Of a stretch of 64,000 nt of DNA, positions 1 through 12,165 are shown one piece after another. The position numbers and the translations under genes were made by a program. The stretch lies in assembly GCF_030272615.1 (NCBI RefSeq), contig NC_081408.1:624369912-624433911 (forward strand), given 5' to 3'. Under the pieces are notes generated by a model. The model saw only the letters and a program-made list of their open reading frames with translations, was not told where the DNA came from and searched no databases. The DNA comes from Cryptomeria japonica. Taxonomy: Eukaryota; Streptophyta; Pinopsida; Cupressales; Cupressaceae. Each line of letters opens with the position of its first letter. The stretch's first letter is position 1.

Positions 1-354
1 TGAAAACAGGAAACCTTCTCAGGAAATTAAAGTTGATTTTATCTTCGACACCTCCAATTTTGCTCAAGTATAGCAGCTGCAACCCTTACAAACTATGTAA
101 ATGAATTCATACATTCCTTTTTGAACAGACGGGAAAATATCAATAAAGCCACACGCTTCATAATGATTCACTTAAGCGTGCAAAGTAACTATGAAACGAC
201 TAAAATTTGACACCTTCTTAATTATCCATCACTTCCGCACAAGTAGTTGATGCACTAATGACTACTTTCCATATTTAGAATTTTAAACTTCTAAAACTGG
301 GAATATTCCTTCTAGTCGCGCCACTTTCAATATCAACAAAAGCCTTAGAATCAG
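1..354. other. Noncoding flank, no gene seen
   Basis: AT-rich sequence with stops in all frames and no recognisable protein or RNA motif. Confidence 0.5.
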
Positions 355-800
355 TTTTGAAGTGAACTTATGAACCTTGAACCATTTCACAAAGAGTTCA
401 ACGGTTCAAGCTCATTTAGGAAGTACAACAATGAACAAACAACACAAAACAATATCAGGAATGAGCAACAACAATGATTATTAAGCAAGAGCCTTGAAAC
501 ATTAAACCACTTGAACCATTTGAACCGCTTGAAAATTGGTTCAAAGTTCAACCTCGGAAACTGACTTAAAACATATGGACGTCCGTTCGTTATACAACAA
601 TACGTTGCCGCTACTCACAGAAGACATTTTGAACCTTGAACCGAAAAAGGATCACGGGTTCAAAGTTCAAAACGTATAACAATAACGCTCTTGCTTTTGT
701 GAAGACAAAGACCACAAATGACTTTTTTCTAAAACATGCTTTGAACCTTGAACCTATATTGAACTTTTTTTTTAGAAAGAGTTCAACGACTTAGGTTAAA
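355..800. repeat. Cluster of GAACC / TTGAACC motifs
   Basis: The hexamer-like word TTGAAC(C) and its complement GGTTCAA recur many times here. Examples are the doublets TTGAACCTTGAACC near 371, 632 and 742, plus CACTTGAACCATTTGAACC near 510 and GGTTCAAAGTTCAA near 540 and 660. The words occur on both strands and are irregularly spaced, so this is a degenerate motif cluster rather than a clean tandem array. No gene overlaps it. Confidence 0.5.
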
Positions 801-2384
801 ACACGAAGGAGAAAAAAGGACCGAACATAAATAAAGGCACAATAAGGCAACCCGCAAGTATGAACATTCAAAATGGAAAATTGTAGGGGAGGCTAACAAC
901 AAGCAATACCACTAGATCTGAATGATGAAGAAAGAATCGTATTAGAACTAGAGTTCATTCTTTAAGCACTGACAAAGAAGTTAAGGATTAGATAACTCAC
1001 CAAGCATCTCATCTATTTGAATATTTTACTGGTTAAAGATTTTATTTAGAAGCATCCGCACTTGATTATCATTAAGGGAAATTCTTCTTTAAAGATGGGG
1101 GTATCTTACACTCTTAATCCTAGAGTATACATAGGCTTTGTGTGCAGCCAATTTGAGGTTATTTTAACCTTTAATTAATTTATAGTATCACTATTATATT
1201 TTTATTTAGTTCATTAGGTCATCATAGGGCTTAAATGTGGTTATCTAAGTAAGTTTGGGTAATATACTAGTCCTAAATAGGGTAAATATAGTAGGTACGT
1301 AGTCTTGTTTAATATCATATTGTGAAATGTATTCTCATTGCATATATTTTGAGGTTTTCCCCTTGAAGTGTGGCTATTGTAAATATTTTGTAGTGCATTT
1401 TATATTATATTCATATTTTGTGCATCTTATTTCATTGCATTTAGAATATTCCTCTCCTCCAAGAATTCACAATTGTACCATAGCCAATATATAGGGAGAG
1501 TTCATCATTCTCAATCGTTTCAAAATTGACAAGGCTATACTACCTGTGGTTGGTTCCAATCTCCCAAATTACCCCCTCAATAGCTTCCCTCCTCTTCTCT
1601 TGAGAGATCTAATTTGGTTTTATGACCAGTTTTTGACAAGTTTTATCATCTATAGCTTGTCATCTCTCCAACTCAGCCATTGCAATCTATCAAGGACACT
1701 ACAGAGGAGAAAGGTGTTATCATTCACTTGGAGCCCCTTAATGGCATCACTCCTATTGATGTACATGAGGTTTAAATATCAATTATAAAAAACTCTTAAT
1801 AGTGGTACAATAATAGTTGCTTAATGTTGTTGAAATAATTCTATAAACCACCTTGACTTTGGGTTGGTCGATTGTAAGGTTTTCTAATGTCTAGTATTTT
1901 TAAGTGTTTATGTTGCTCTCTTGATTTTCCTTTGTTTTCTTGATTTTCTTATTTGATATTTCTTCTTGTACAAGGGTTTGGGCTCTTTCAAAATCCCTAC
2001 TTAACTTAATAAAAATACATCTATAAATACATTACTTTAAATAAAGGTTATAAATTTATTATATAATTATCTTAAATTATTATAAATATTTATAAACTTT
2101 GAGTAAACTTATTTTTGTCCATTTTCATCATTTTATATATTTGATTTCATTTTTATAATTTAATTTTAGTTTTTTATGAAGTTATGAAACATGTACAAAT
2201 ACTTTTATCCAAATTGTGTCATGAACACACTCCTTCATTTCTTTAACTTATAATTAATTTTTAGAGAAATATTATACATTTTTTATTTTTATTTTTATCA
2301 ACTTAATATCTTAGAAATCAAGTCTTATATTTTCATTATTTACTTTAAAATACTTAGAAAACAATTAGTATCATTACTAGTTGT
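801..2384. other. Noncoding, AT-rich; possible retrotransposon tail near 1985
   Basis: No coding region can be supported; the 80-codon open frame at 1546-1788 has no recognisable motif. Around 1980-2010 a string of the form GGGTTTGGGCTCTTTC...CTTAATAAAA resembles the one ending the degenerate stretch at 10795-10850. It is reminiscent of plant LINE or retrogene 3' ends, but this is weak. Confidence 0.3.
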
Positions 2385-2589
2385 TGTTGAACAACAAAAA
2401 TTAAATAGTAAAATATTTACATTTTAAACAAAATTAAATTAGGAATTCCATTATAATAATTCCATTAAGTTATTACATCCATTTCATTGGCTTTATAAAT
2501 CCATTATTACCCAGTTATGGTAATAACTTCCCATCCAACCATCCAACTTAATAACTAGATTATTAAATGAAAAATTCAAGTTCCTAACA
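2385..2589 (-). repeat. 3' LTR of the minus-strand TRIM-like element
   Basis: 205 bp, TG...CA bounded. It pairs with 4347-4559 and abuts the polypurine tract at its high-coordinate side. Confidence 0.6.
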
Positions 2590-4346
2590 ACCCCCCCTTA
2601 AGGTTTACATTATGGAAAAAGGAAAATAAGAAAAAATATATCAAAATAAACCCAAATTTCCCTATCTAGGCAAATGTCTTGATTATTCAACTCTTCATCA
2701 ATATCAAACCAAAATTTTTTGTCTACGAAAATGCCTAAATTATTCAAGATTTTCTCAACATCAACCTCATGTCATGTAAAATGTTCTAATTATCCAACCA
2801 ACACTCAACTATCCATAGTTAGTTTGTGGATTCAACTATCCATAGACCAACAATGACTTGCCAAGTTTGCGGAATCAACTATCCATAAACCATCAACAAC
2901 CCGCCAACTTTATTGATTATAATATCTACAAACCAACAAGTCACCACCCCTCTTACTCCTAAAGGGACTATAGATGAAAAGATGCTACTCATGAAATCAA
3001 TCACCCATGAGAAAGAAGCTAGCTCGGGATGATAGATGTCCTCCTACCTCCATTTCCTCCAACCTGTAATGAAACCCTTCTTAACTCCTAAACCTGACAA
3101 AATCTATGCATATATAGTTTTCCAACCACTTTGATATCAACATTATTTTGTATACTTATTTTTGAATATAATAGAATAAATGAAAATATAAGAAAATCTA
3201 GAGTCATCTCTATTTGTTGAACCAGTAGCAGCATTAATATGGTTCATTGAGGGCCACTTTATTTCTTATTTTCTACACTAATGCCGAGAACAAAGGGTAA
3301 AATTTACAAGCAATCCATTCACAAAAATATTATAAATATTCATTCCATTTACATATAATCTAATAATTTCATTCTCCATAACCAAAATTTTGATTTTTTT
3401 ATTCCTGATAATTGTTACCTTGTCCCATCCATAGTCATTATAGATTAGTCATTTTTTTTATAATCTTGAAAGGACCATTCTCATAAAATATTACTAGGTT
3501 ATTGCTACACTTAAAACCTCCAATCATCGAGAGAATAATAGGATCATTTTATTTTCTTCCACAAGACTTAAAGGAGTAGAAAATCTTGGTGACATGATTG
3601 TGTTTCAAATGATGATATCTGACATGGTGATTTAGGTATTTTGTTGTGGTAGTGGTACTATAATTTCCATTAATGTGGAGATCAATACTTCTTTTCACCA
3701 AGTGATGCCCTTCATTTTTGTATGCTTGTTGTGTCTCTATAACACTAGACATCATGTTTAATGCCTTATTGAATATTCTAGTCTACTTTTATATAAAAAA
3801 AATTATGTCATACAGTAAGAATATAAGTCGTTTGTGAATGCAAAAAAATTACACATTGAAATAATAAAAGTCGCATAGAGATTCAAACTCAAGGTGTGAT
3901 TTTGATCAAAAAAAGTTCTATATGCTTGCAATGGAGTTTTTATTCTCATTCAATTCTCCACACAACAAAAATGCAACAAAATTTTGCAAGCCTAGCTTCA
4001 ACGAACAAATCTACACCTTAACATTCCTTTTTTAATAACCAATATTTAAGTGGAAGGTAGAAAAATCTCTTGAATCAACATTATTAAATGCAATTACCTT
4101 ATAAAACAAAGCATTCAACAACTAATTTGTGAATTCTATACTTATCTCACCACAAACTTCACCAATTAAAATAAAAATGCCACAATCTATAGCTCAAATA
4201 AAAGTTGGATAATAGTTCAATTTATGACACACAAATCCATGACCTCTTTAGGAAAAATAAAATCCAAGAAATGTCTCCATACAAACCTCCGAGCCTCCCT
4301 TTTTATTTTTGCTAGGCTTGAGGTCATAGCCACTCTAATACTAATT

Positions 4347-4559
4347 TGTTGAACAACAAAGATAAAATCGAAAAAGATTTACATTGCAAACAAATTAAAT
4401 TAGGAATTTTATTATGATCATTTCATTGCACTATTGCATCGAATGTATTGGATTATAAATCCATTATTCTCCAATTACAGGAATAACTTCCGACCCAACT
4501 AACTAACTTAATAACTAGATTATGAAATATAAACCTTAATTTCCTGATAATTGTTATCC
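4347..4559 (-). repeat. 5' LTR of the minus-strand TRIM-like element
   Basis: 213 bp partner of 2385-2589, abutting a degenerate tRNA-Met primer site at its low-coordinate side. Its outer CA terminus has decayed to TA. Confidence 0.6.
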
Positions 4560-4759
4560 ACATAAGGGATTTAGATATAAAAATAACAAAATTTTGACAT
4601 TTTAAATTCTTATGTAAATATTTACCATGAAATATTTTAGTCAAAATATACTTTTTAATTACTTTTTATATACCTAATTTTCTCTTTTTAAAAATATTGA
4701 AAATTGAGGTCCTAAAATATAAAAAATGGGATAGTACATTTTATTTTCATAGTAAGAAA

Positions 4760-7700
4760 TTACATTGCCACAGGTTCAAGGAGGAGTTGAGTAACTAGAT
4801 CTTTAATATCTTTGTTAGAGTTGGTAAATCCATCTCTCTCTTTATAAAGAAGTTGGTAACTTCTTCCAATATTATAAGCATAGTCCTTGCTTATAGTTGG
4901 AACATTATCAGGTTTCAAATACTCCCAATCTAATTCTTTGAGTCGTTTTTGCAATAATTCTTTAAGGTAATCCAAAGCTTCTTCCTCTGTAGATTCTGGA
5001 TGGTCTTTTATATAGCATGATATGCATGATACTAACTCTCCACGATTTGCTTCAGCCTTCAAAACCATGAATTAAAATTATAATCAAATTAATTTGGACT
5101 TAAAAATAACTAAATTCATATACCTTTTGGAATGCATATAAATTTAAGGTTGTAAATAGAAAATCATTACATACCTTGAAAGTTCTGGTGTCACCTTTTA
5201 GTCTAAGGGATAGGCATAAAAGTTCATTGAACTTTGATGGATAATCTATTTCTTGAATGATGTCATCTGAAAGAACTGCATCTAATGTTAATATAGGTTG
5301 CAACATGGTCACACGATATGCTGAGCTTGGTACACCATTTTCTAAATATTCCTCTAAAGATGGGATGTACCCATCAACAATCCATTGAGCTTCCTTTGTA
5401 AGGGCGTTGAGATAAGCTTCCCACTGTACAAGAAAATAAATTTATTTAAATCAACGATATATTTATCATGACGACATTACATAAGAGTTAAAATGTAGGC
5501 AAAATAATAAGAAAATTTGTTCAAACATTAAAATCAAAACCTAAAATTGATTTTAATCTTATTTCAAAAAATTAAAATCAATTTAAAAATATAGAATGCT
5601 AATTTAATCTCTCTATATAAAGAAGATTCTTTTTTAAAATAAACGGAAGAGACATCTTAATAGAAGCATAGAAGAAGAATATTGGCCTATTTTAAAGTTG
5701 TATTACCACTATAGTGTAAAGTCTAATTAAAATAACATATAAGATATCAGGGAAAATAGTAACATTTGTAGAGATAACCAATAAATACTTTTTTGCTAAC
5801 TATAACTAGTGAAGTCATACCATCATAGAAATTGAATTTCAATAGTTTATCATTACTAATTATTATTTTTGGTTTGGGTATTAATGTCAAACATATATAC
5901 TTGGAAAGATAAAATTAAATTTAGCCAATAAAAAACATTTATTCTTATAGATTACGTGAGGCGTAGGGATAAAGTAGTGATATAATATTGTTACAAGTAA
6001 TAGATTCAAATTCATACAGCTTTGAGTGTGTAAGGGAGTGTGTCTCGTCCTTGAGTCTTCTCTGCGGCTTGAGCACTTTCATTTACTCCCATGTGAAATG
6101 CCTTATATGCTATTTTAATATTTTCAGGAAAGCTTTTTGGAGGTAAAGGATCCCACCTAAAAGAAAACATGCCAATACAATAAATTAGTGTATATTATTA
6201 GAACACATTCTAGTTTATGTATATACTATCAAACACAAAGTAACAACTTCATACAGAACATTAATTTTATATTTATATAGTGTATGAAAATATTTGATTA
6301 TATAGAATAATGGCTACTAGACCCCAATTACTTACTATTTTTTATTATTAAAAATATTAATAATCTACTATTATTTTCTTTTATAATAATACAAATGTAT
6401 GTGGACAATGAGGCCTTTCTCATACAATACTTACCTCTTAACAGCTTCATTGAAGAGTTTAATCTCGTCAATAGTACCATAAGTGTCATAGACGTCATCG
6501 ACAATTGTTGTAAGAGCACAAAGCTTTGCAAAATCACTTCTATAGACATAATACTTATCATCTATTGCGTATGCACATGCTAAAGCAAAATATTCCACAT
6601 GACGATGACGAGCAAACTCCACTTTATCCAAATCTAAGTCCTTCCACCATCTAAACACAACATTCACACAAATTTTAGTTTTCTATAAAATTAAACGACA
6701 AAATACTATGAATATATAATCATATTTATAAACGTTGAATACGAAAATTTAAATTAAAAATTACGACCAAAACCCACTTAAAAAACTTAGAAATCTCATT
6801 GCAAAAATAATTAAACATATACCATTATTCTCTAAAATAAAAATGCTTATATGAGAGTTACAAATAATTTAATTGCTCAACTCTATATTTTTTGATGGGC
6901 ATGCTCTCCAAACCTTATTATCTGACATCCTCAACAAACTTAAACTTACCTTAAGATTGGTTCAAGCTCTCGCCGATGGACTGACTGCATGATATTGAAG
7001 TCCAATTTAGCCAGATTCAGAATTTCTTTATTATCAGCCAACCTGAAAATTAGAGGTAGAAGGTCAAACTTTGTATAAGAGAATAAGGCCTAGCTAACCA
7101 TAAGAGGTAAAAGGAAAGTAGTGTCATTACTCTGTCCAAGATCTGTTTTCCCCATATATGTCCATATAATTCCTTGCTTCAACTCTGGGCAGATTTCCGT
7201 GCCAGCCATACTCCAGGTTGTACTTTATCTGCGTATTAAAATATTGGGTTAGGACTTGAATGAAAAAAGTTCTCCATAGTTAAAACCAGAGCTTCTTGAC
7301 AACATGATTACCTCTCGTAAAAGATGAGAACTGATATTGTTTTTCTCTAAAGCTTGATTTAAATATGTTGCTGCAAAAGCTTTAGCTTCGTCCATGATAT
7401 TTTCCTCTGGAAAAGCAATTAACGAAGCTCTATAAAGATTTAGAATACTTCCTATCTTCTCTTCCTCTGATAGGCTTGATGAACACAAGAACTGCCCATC
7501 ATTTCCTTTGAAGTGTCTTAACACATCTGCCATTATAGCAAACATCTCTGTAATGATTCTATTGTAGACGTAGCATGATGCACAAATGAAAACTTAAACA
7601 ATAAGAAAGAAACGAGAGGAATGAAAACATAACAATAAAGAAATGAAAAAGCCATTACAAACAGGTGTTAATCACCTGCGGAAACAGGATATCTATTCAG

Positions 7701-8632
7701 TCGAAGGATTCGAAGTCCCAAGGCTGCGGTATTCAGATCTTTAGGGCAATCGTTCCAATATCTGTAAACAAAAATCTATTTCTGAAACAATTTGACATGC
7801 AAATGACGGGTAAATGCATGAAATATGCCATGTTTCAGCTTTTGTGGAGATGTTATTTTATTACTCCAAATAAAATAGAACCCTCACCACTTCTCTCCAG
7901 CTAGATTCACAACTTTTTGCATGCAAGACTTTATTTTTGAGATGATTCCCTTCTATTATAAGATATCTCTAGACATATTTTACATATATTTTTTAAATAT
8001 AAGTATACTAATCTATATAACAATCACATCAATGTTAACTTTGGAGAGCAAAAAAACAAGCAAATATACTGTTTTTATTATTATAAGATTTTTGCAAACC
8101 TGTAAACATAATCAAGTGCTTGTGTTATTTCATTTTGGAAATGTCTATCTATTCCAAGGCGTTGAACTTTATCCACCATCACAAGGTGCTCAAAGGCATT
8201 CTCAGCACAAGATTTACCACTTTTTGCTGTGGGCATTTCATTAAACATGTCCTTGATCTCTGCAATAAGCCTCTCAGCACGCTCCTTGTAATGAGAATCC
8301 TGTAAAATTTTGACACTCTTGTTCATATGATCATATAAAAATCTAGAAAAATGAATAAGAGAATGTGAAAATCACTTAAAATGAAATCCGCTTGCCTCAT
8401 ATTGGTGCTCTTGGATAGTTTTTATAATATCATCGTCCCACAAGTTGGGATGATGGTTGCCTGTGCGCCTGATTGGAGTTTCAGCACTGGTGATGGAAGC
8501 CTTATTAATGAAGGAATTAAGCCGCCTCCTGCTCAAGCTTGGCAAACTTGTATTGGAAAGCTTGACATGATGGTTGGGTGGAGATTTTAAGCATGAGCTC
8601 AAAACAGAGGGGGAAACAGAGAAAAGAGCCAT
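4760..8632 (-). CDS. Terpene synthase, TPS-d (conifer) type, plastid-targeted, ten exons, intact
   Basis: Probably a monoterpene synthase that ionises and cyclises a prenyl diphosphate (geranyl diphosphate likely) with divalent metal. Coding exons, 5' to 3' on the minus strand: 8632-8396, 8299-8100, 7761-7676, 7526-7312, 7228-7131, 7042-6950, 6650-6435, 6156-6018, 5423-5175, 5056-4760. Phases join without error to give 609 residues and TAA, a normal length for the family. Visible landmarks: a Ser/Arg-rich transit-like N-terminus; RR(x8)W at residues 55-65 ([11 protein letters not shown]), typical of monoterpene synthases; [20 protein letters not shown]; the metal motif DDVYD at 361-365; and the second metal motif GDTRTFKAE at 505-513. 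Nine introns match the class II architecture described for conifer mono- and sesquiterpene synthases. An upstream in-frame ATG at 8653 would add seven residues. I prefer 8632 because the nearest TATA box (8677-8685) puts transcription start near 8650. Intron 1 uses a GC donor. The product cannot be predicted by eye. Confidence 0.93.
8394..8395 (-). other. Non-canonical GC splice donor of terpene synthase intron 1
   Basis: Exon 1 must end in phase 0 after ...QYE to join [11 protein letters not shown] in exon 2 (acceptor AG at 8301-8300). The only donor giving that phase is GAG|GCAAGC, a GC-AG intron with an otherwise near-consensus donor. The nearest GT, after ...FHFK, shifts the frame. The joined protein keeps the family spacing between the WDDD block and the YxERAxRL block. 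Confidence 0.75.
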
Positions 8633-8676
8633 TGAAATTGAAAGGATTTGCACACCAGGAAAGGCCCCTTCGGTGG

Positions 8677-8685
8677 CCTTTTATA
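8677..8685 (-). promoter_or_regulatory. TATA box, proximal, of the terpene synthase
   Basis: The minus strand reads TATAAAAGG here, about 45-55 bp upstream of the ATG at 8632. Initiation about 30 bp downstream would fall near 8650, between the two candidate ATGs. Confidence 0.6.
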
Positions 8686-8821
8686 ACAAGAGGTGATGAA
8701 TTCTCTCACAAAATTTTCAAATTGGCACATTTCGTCTGACAAATTTTGCCCGGAAAGTTCGGTTTTCTTCGCCACCAATCTTTTTTTTTAATTTGTTATT
8801 AGTAAACGTCCACCTAATTGG

Positions 8822-8830
8822 CCTTTTATA
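8822..8830 (-). promoter_or_regulatory. Second, upstream TATA box (duplicated promoter)
   Basis: An identical TATAAAAGG lies 145 bp upstream of the proximal one, inside the second copy of the duplicated block. If used, the leader would be about 160-170 nt and would include the ATG at 8653. Confidence 0.45.
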
Positions 8831-8968
8831 ACAACAGGTGATGAATTTTGTCACAAATTTTCAAAAGGGCACACATTTGAGTCAAGATTCGGTCTGACAA
8901 AATTTTCCCGAAACGTTCGGTTTTCCTGGACCCCAATTAACTTCTTGTTTATTTGTTCAACGTCCACC

Positions 8969-9240
8969 AAACTCAGGAATTATGTATCCCTGAATAGCAA
9001 ATTACTCATTCATCCATAAATTACTCAATTTGGCACTACTACACCGACTTTATCGTTGGACACATGAATTTCCCTTTATCTAATGAAAACTGCAAATGAA
9101 GTCTACCATCACCCACAATCGACAAGACGAAGCACATAAATACAAATCATAGGATCAATTAAATTTTTATTTATTTTTAATAAATTAGAAATTTAATAAA
9201 TTGGATTTATTAGTTTAATTTATCAAAAATATCAAAGATT
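8969..9240. other. Terpene synthase upstream region, no gene
   Basis: AT-rich intergenic sequence. No further promoter element can be supported by eye. Confidence 0.4.
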
Positions 9241-10860
9241 GATGTTAAACATTTCATTATGAGAGATTGGGTTGAAATAAACAATGAGTACGAAAGGGAG
9301 TGGGAAAAGAAGCGAGAGTAGGGTTTCAAATGAGGATGATTTTGCATAGTGGGAAGAGGATGTGGATGTGGCTTTAGAACCAACTACTCTTCTATTTTTT
9401 GTGGTATGGTGGTAAATTGGTCAGTGGTTTGGTGTTTTTTGGTAATTTCTTGGTCTTTATGCCCTTTTCCACTTCTTGGTAGAGAGCTCTTGAGCCCTTG
9501 TGTATGTACAATTGCTCCAAAGGAAGCCTTAGTGCTTCTTTTCTTCGTTCTATGGCTCGATACTGTGTCTTTTTGGTGCTGCTTCATTTTGTGGGAGCCT
9601 CTCATGGTCTGTAAACTAGATTTTTTGTAGTTGTTCATGCTCATAACTTTCTCTTGGACAGAGACAAGATGACAATTGTTGGTGTAGGGATTTTCTTGGT
9701 GGAGGCTCTTTTTGCTTGCATTGTCCTTTCCTGGGTGTGGTGGGTAGAGTTTAGGGGTAATCTGCCTACAATGTTGTTATCCCACTTTGTTGCCCTAATT
9801 TATTGTCTATTCCTTTATGGGGTGGACAACATTTGGTATTTCTTTCTAGTTTATGCCTTTACCAAGCTCTGCTTTGAGTTGTTTTGTTTTGGTGGAGTTG
9901 TAACCCATTTTTGGGTTGATGCGGTGGGGTTTCTTCACCTTTGTAGATAATTATGGTTGCTAGATAGTTTCCTATTGTAGGAGGGAATTTACTTGCTCCC
10001 CCTAATCTTTTATCATGGATTGGCTCCTATGGCAGGCCTATTGCTGCCATATTTCCTACTTGTTTTGTTGCTAGTCCTATAGAAGTGGATGGTTCCCTAG
10101 TAGGTATCGTGTTTTAGGCTTTTAGATGTTGGAACTCCTCTTTATTGTTGTTTGGTTCTTCTGACTCTATAGAAGTGGTGTTTGAAGCAATATTTGTAGG
10201 GGTTTTACCTCTAAGAGGTTCATTAAAAATTCCTTCATATCTTGTTACTATTCCAATAAGGATGCCTACTATTTCTACTCTTACTGCTCATTATATGTTT
10301 CTCCTATTATTCCCTCATGACTAGACCCTGCTTTTGTTGCTCCTACTAATCTTCCCCAATCTTTGGTGGCGGTTCCCGTTGATCTCTCACTAGCTTCTCA
10401 GTCTTCTTCTAGTGTTTCTCTTGAAATGGTTTTGTCTTCTACTACTACTACTTCTTCTTCTTCTTCTTCTAGGTCTACGTGTCTAGAAGATAACTCTAGA
10501 TGATTGTTCATAGAAGGAAAATGATGTAAAAATGTGTAATATGATTTCTAATGTTTCTCAGCCATGTTTTTCTTAGATTATTGTTTAGTATAAGTACTTT
10601 GGTGTTAAGGTTTTTCAAGGTTGTTTCAATTCTATTTTAGTCCCCTTTTAGGCTACCTTTGGGGTAACTCTGTTGTTCTTTCTTCGCAACAAACTTTTGT
10701 TTGTTGATCATTCTAGTTTTTGACTTCGTTCAATTGATATTGTTTTTAGGGCTTGTTCTTCAAGCCTATTTTTAATGTTTTTTGGTTCAAATCTGTAAAG
10801 GGTTGGGGCCCTTCCCCACTTAATCTAATAGAAAATATATCACAAATATCATTTCTATTA
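9241..10860 (+). other. Degenerate retrotransposon- or retrogene-like stretch
   Basis: A T/C-rich, less AT-biased stretch with two broken open frames (9349-9630 and 9654-9950) without recognisable domains. It ends in GGGTTGGGGCCCTTCCCC followed by CTTAATCTAATAGAAAA (about 10800-10850), resembling plant LINE or retrogene tails. No reverse transcriptase or nuclease motif is visible. It could be a truncated LINE tail, but I cannot show that. Confidence 0.25.
10436..10474 (+). repeat. (CTA)n/(CTT)n microsatellite
   Basis: Short runs of CTACTACTACTA followed by CTTCTTCTTCTTCTTCTT. Confidence 0.7.
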
Positions 10861-12165
10861 ATCAAATTTTTTTTTTAATTTCTTAGTATAAATGTAAAGG
10901 TGGGTAGAGAAAGATAAACCATATAAGGTGAAACATTAAATAATATGTTAAAAGAAAGAAGTTGCATGAAGTCATAAAGTAGTAGGGACTATTAATCTAG
11001 TAGTTATTTGGCTTTCATACATTAGGAAATCATCTTGGTCATGTAGTAAGGGCACCAAACTTTTAAGAGAACTATAATTAGTCTTTTTATTATGCACTTC
11101 CTTAAGAATATGATCAATAGTCCTTAAAAGAGAAACAACCAAGGTAAGATGAGAAAATTTGTCACTATTTGGCCAGCTTGAGTTCTACATCTATCATGGA
11201 GAAAAGCGGAAATTGAAGGTTGATAGAAATTTAGAGAGGATCCATGAGCATAGTGACAAGAAGTACATGAAAAGTCATGAGATTCATGCCAATGGGTACA
11301 TTGAGTCCTATCACATTAACACCCTTTTCGGGGGATTTTTCTCCTATTGGAAGGAAAGGTTGACAAAATTCTAACAACCAAACAAGAGTTGTCATTTTAG
11401 TTGTTAAGCGACATCTATTGGTAGACCAATTCAAGAGCACATTATATATATGTAGTATCACAAATTATACACAGTGCATTTATGACACTTTTATATTGAG
11501 CTTGGTGCATTTATGACGTAAACTCATGATCAATATTTTATCATTCTGACTTCATGAGTCCTAAAGATGAAATAGCGCTAGCCACCCCTAAGCCAAATTT
11601 GAGATTAATTTGGTGAGATAGGAGCATAATACATAAAAATATTGAGAATATTTTATATTCGAATGAGCATATTCTACATTAGACCCTTTTTGGCATATGT
11701 CCCTTAGCTTGGGCATGTCCAAAATGGTTACTACCTCCCATGCTAAGAAACAAAACTCTTCTTTCTCCCTCATTTTCCAAGAACACTTACTCTTGTCTAT
11801 CTTTCTCTCACCATCATAACAAAGAACTATCAAAACTCACACTCAATCTTGCAACACCTCGGTCTTCTCTTAAAGAATGATCATGTTTCATCTCAAGAGA
11901 CGGGTCTCGACCTTTAATAACACTCTTCTTCTCTCTTATCTCTCATATCTATTTTATTGCAATACTTACTTATTTATCAAATGTCTAAATGCATATATTA
12001 TCTACTTGCATTTAATCTATTTTATCATTGTATCTCTTGCAATAGGGGTTTTCCTATATTAAGAAGGGTTTGTTTCTATTACACTTCTATTTTATTATTT
12101 TATCCAATCTATCTATTGTTTATGTAGGTGAGACCACTGAAATCACAGGGGCTTCATGTTAGACA
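10861..12165. other. Noncoding, no gene supported
   Basis: Open frames at 11159-11374 (+) and 11588-11833 (-) are short and lack motifs or splice context. Pyrimidine-rich DNA at 11750-11960 may be part of an old LTR, but no partner repeat was found. Confidence 0.35.

Larger units (their letters stand above)
2385..4559 (-). mobile_element. Miniature/non-autonomous LTR retrotransposon (TRIM-like), old
   Basis: Two direct repeats, 2385-2589 and 4347-4559, both begin TGTTGAACAACAAA and end TTCCTAACA or the decayed TTCCTGATA. They flank about 1.76 kb without protein homology that I can recognise. Orientation is minus. Next to the low-coordinate LTR, the plus strand reads AACCCCCCCTTAAGG (2589 on), the complement of a polypurine tract. 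Next to the other LTR, positions about 4332-4344 match the complement of the initiator-Met tRNA primer site (TGGTATCAGAGC) at about 9 of 12 bases. Flanking pentamers GTTGT (2380-2384) and ATTGT (4560-4564) look like a decayed target duplication. The LTRs are roughly three-quarters identical, so the insertion is old. The short, non-coding interior fits a TRIM-type element; a heavily deleted copia element is the alternative. Confidence 0.65.
8675..8968. repeat. Tandem duplication of the terpene synthase core promoter
   Basis: Blocks 8675-8814 and 8820-8968 are diverged direct copies. Both start GGCCTTTTATAACAA, then share GGTGATGAATT, CACAAA.TTTTCAAA, TCTGACAAA.TTT, GTTCGGTTTTC and end CGTCCACC. 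Small indels separate them. Each carries a TATA box on the gene's strand. Confidence 0.75.

Noticed and set aside
1546-1788. 80-codon plus-strand open frame
   Set aside because: No domain, no splice or promoter context, composition like its AT-rich surroundings.
7665-8590. Plus-strand frames at 7665-7904, 7921-8244, 8120-8305 and 8381-8590
   Set aside because: Antisense shadows of terpene synthase exons 1-3 and their introns.
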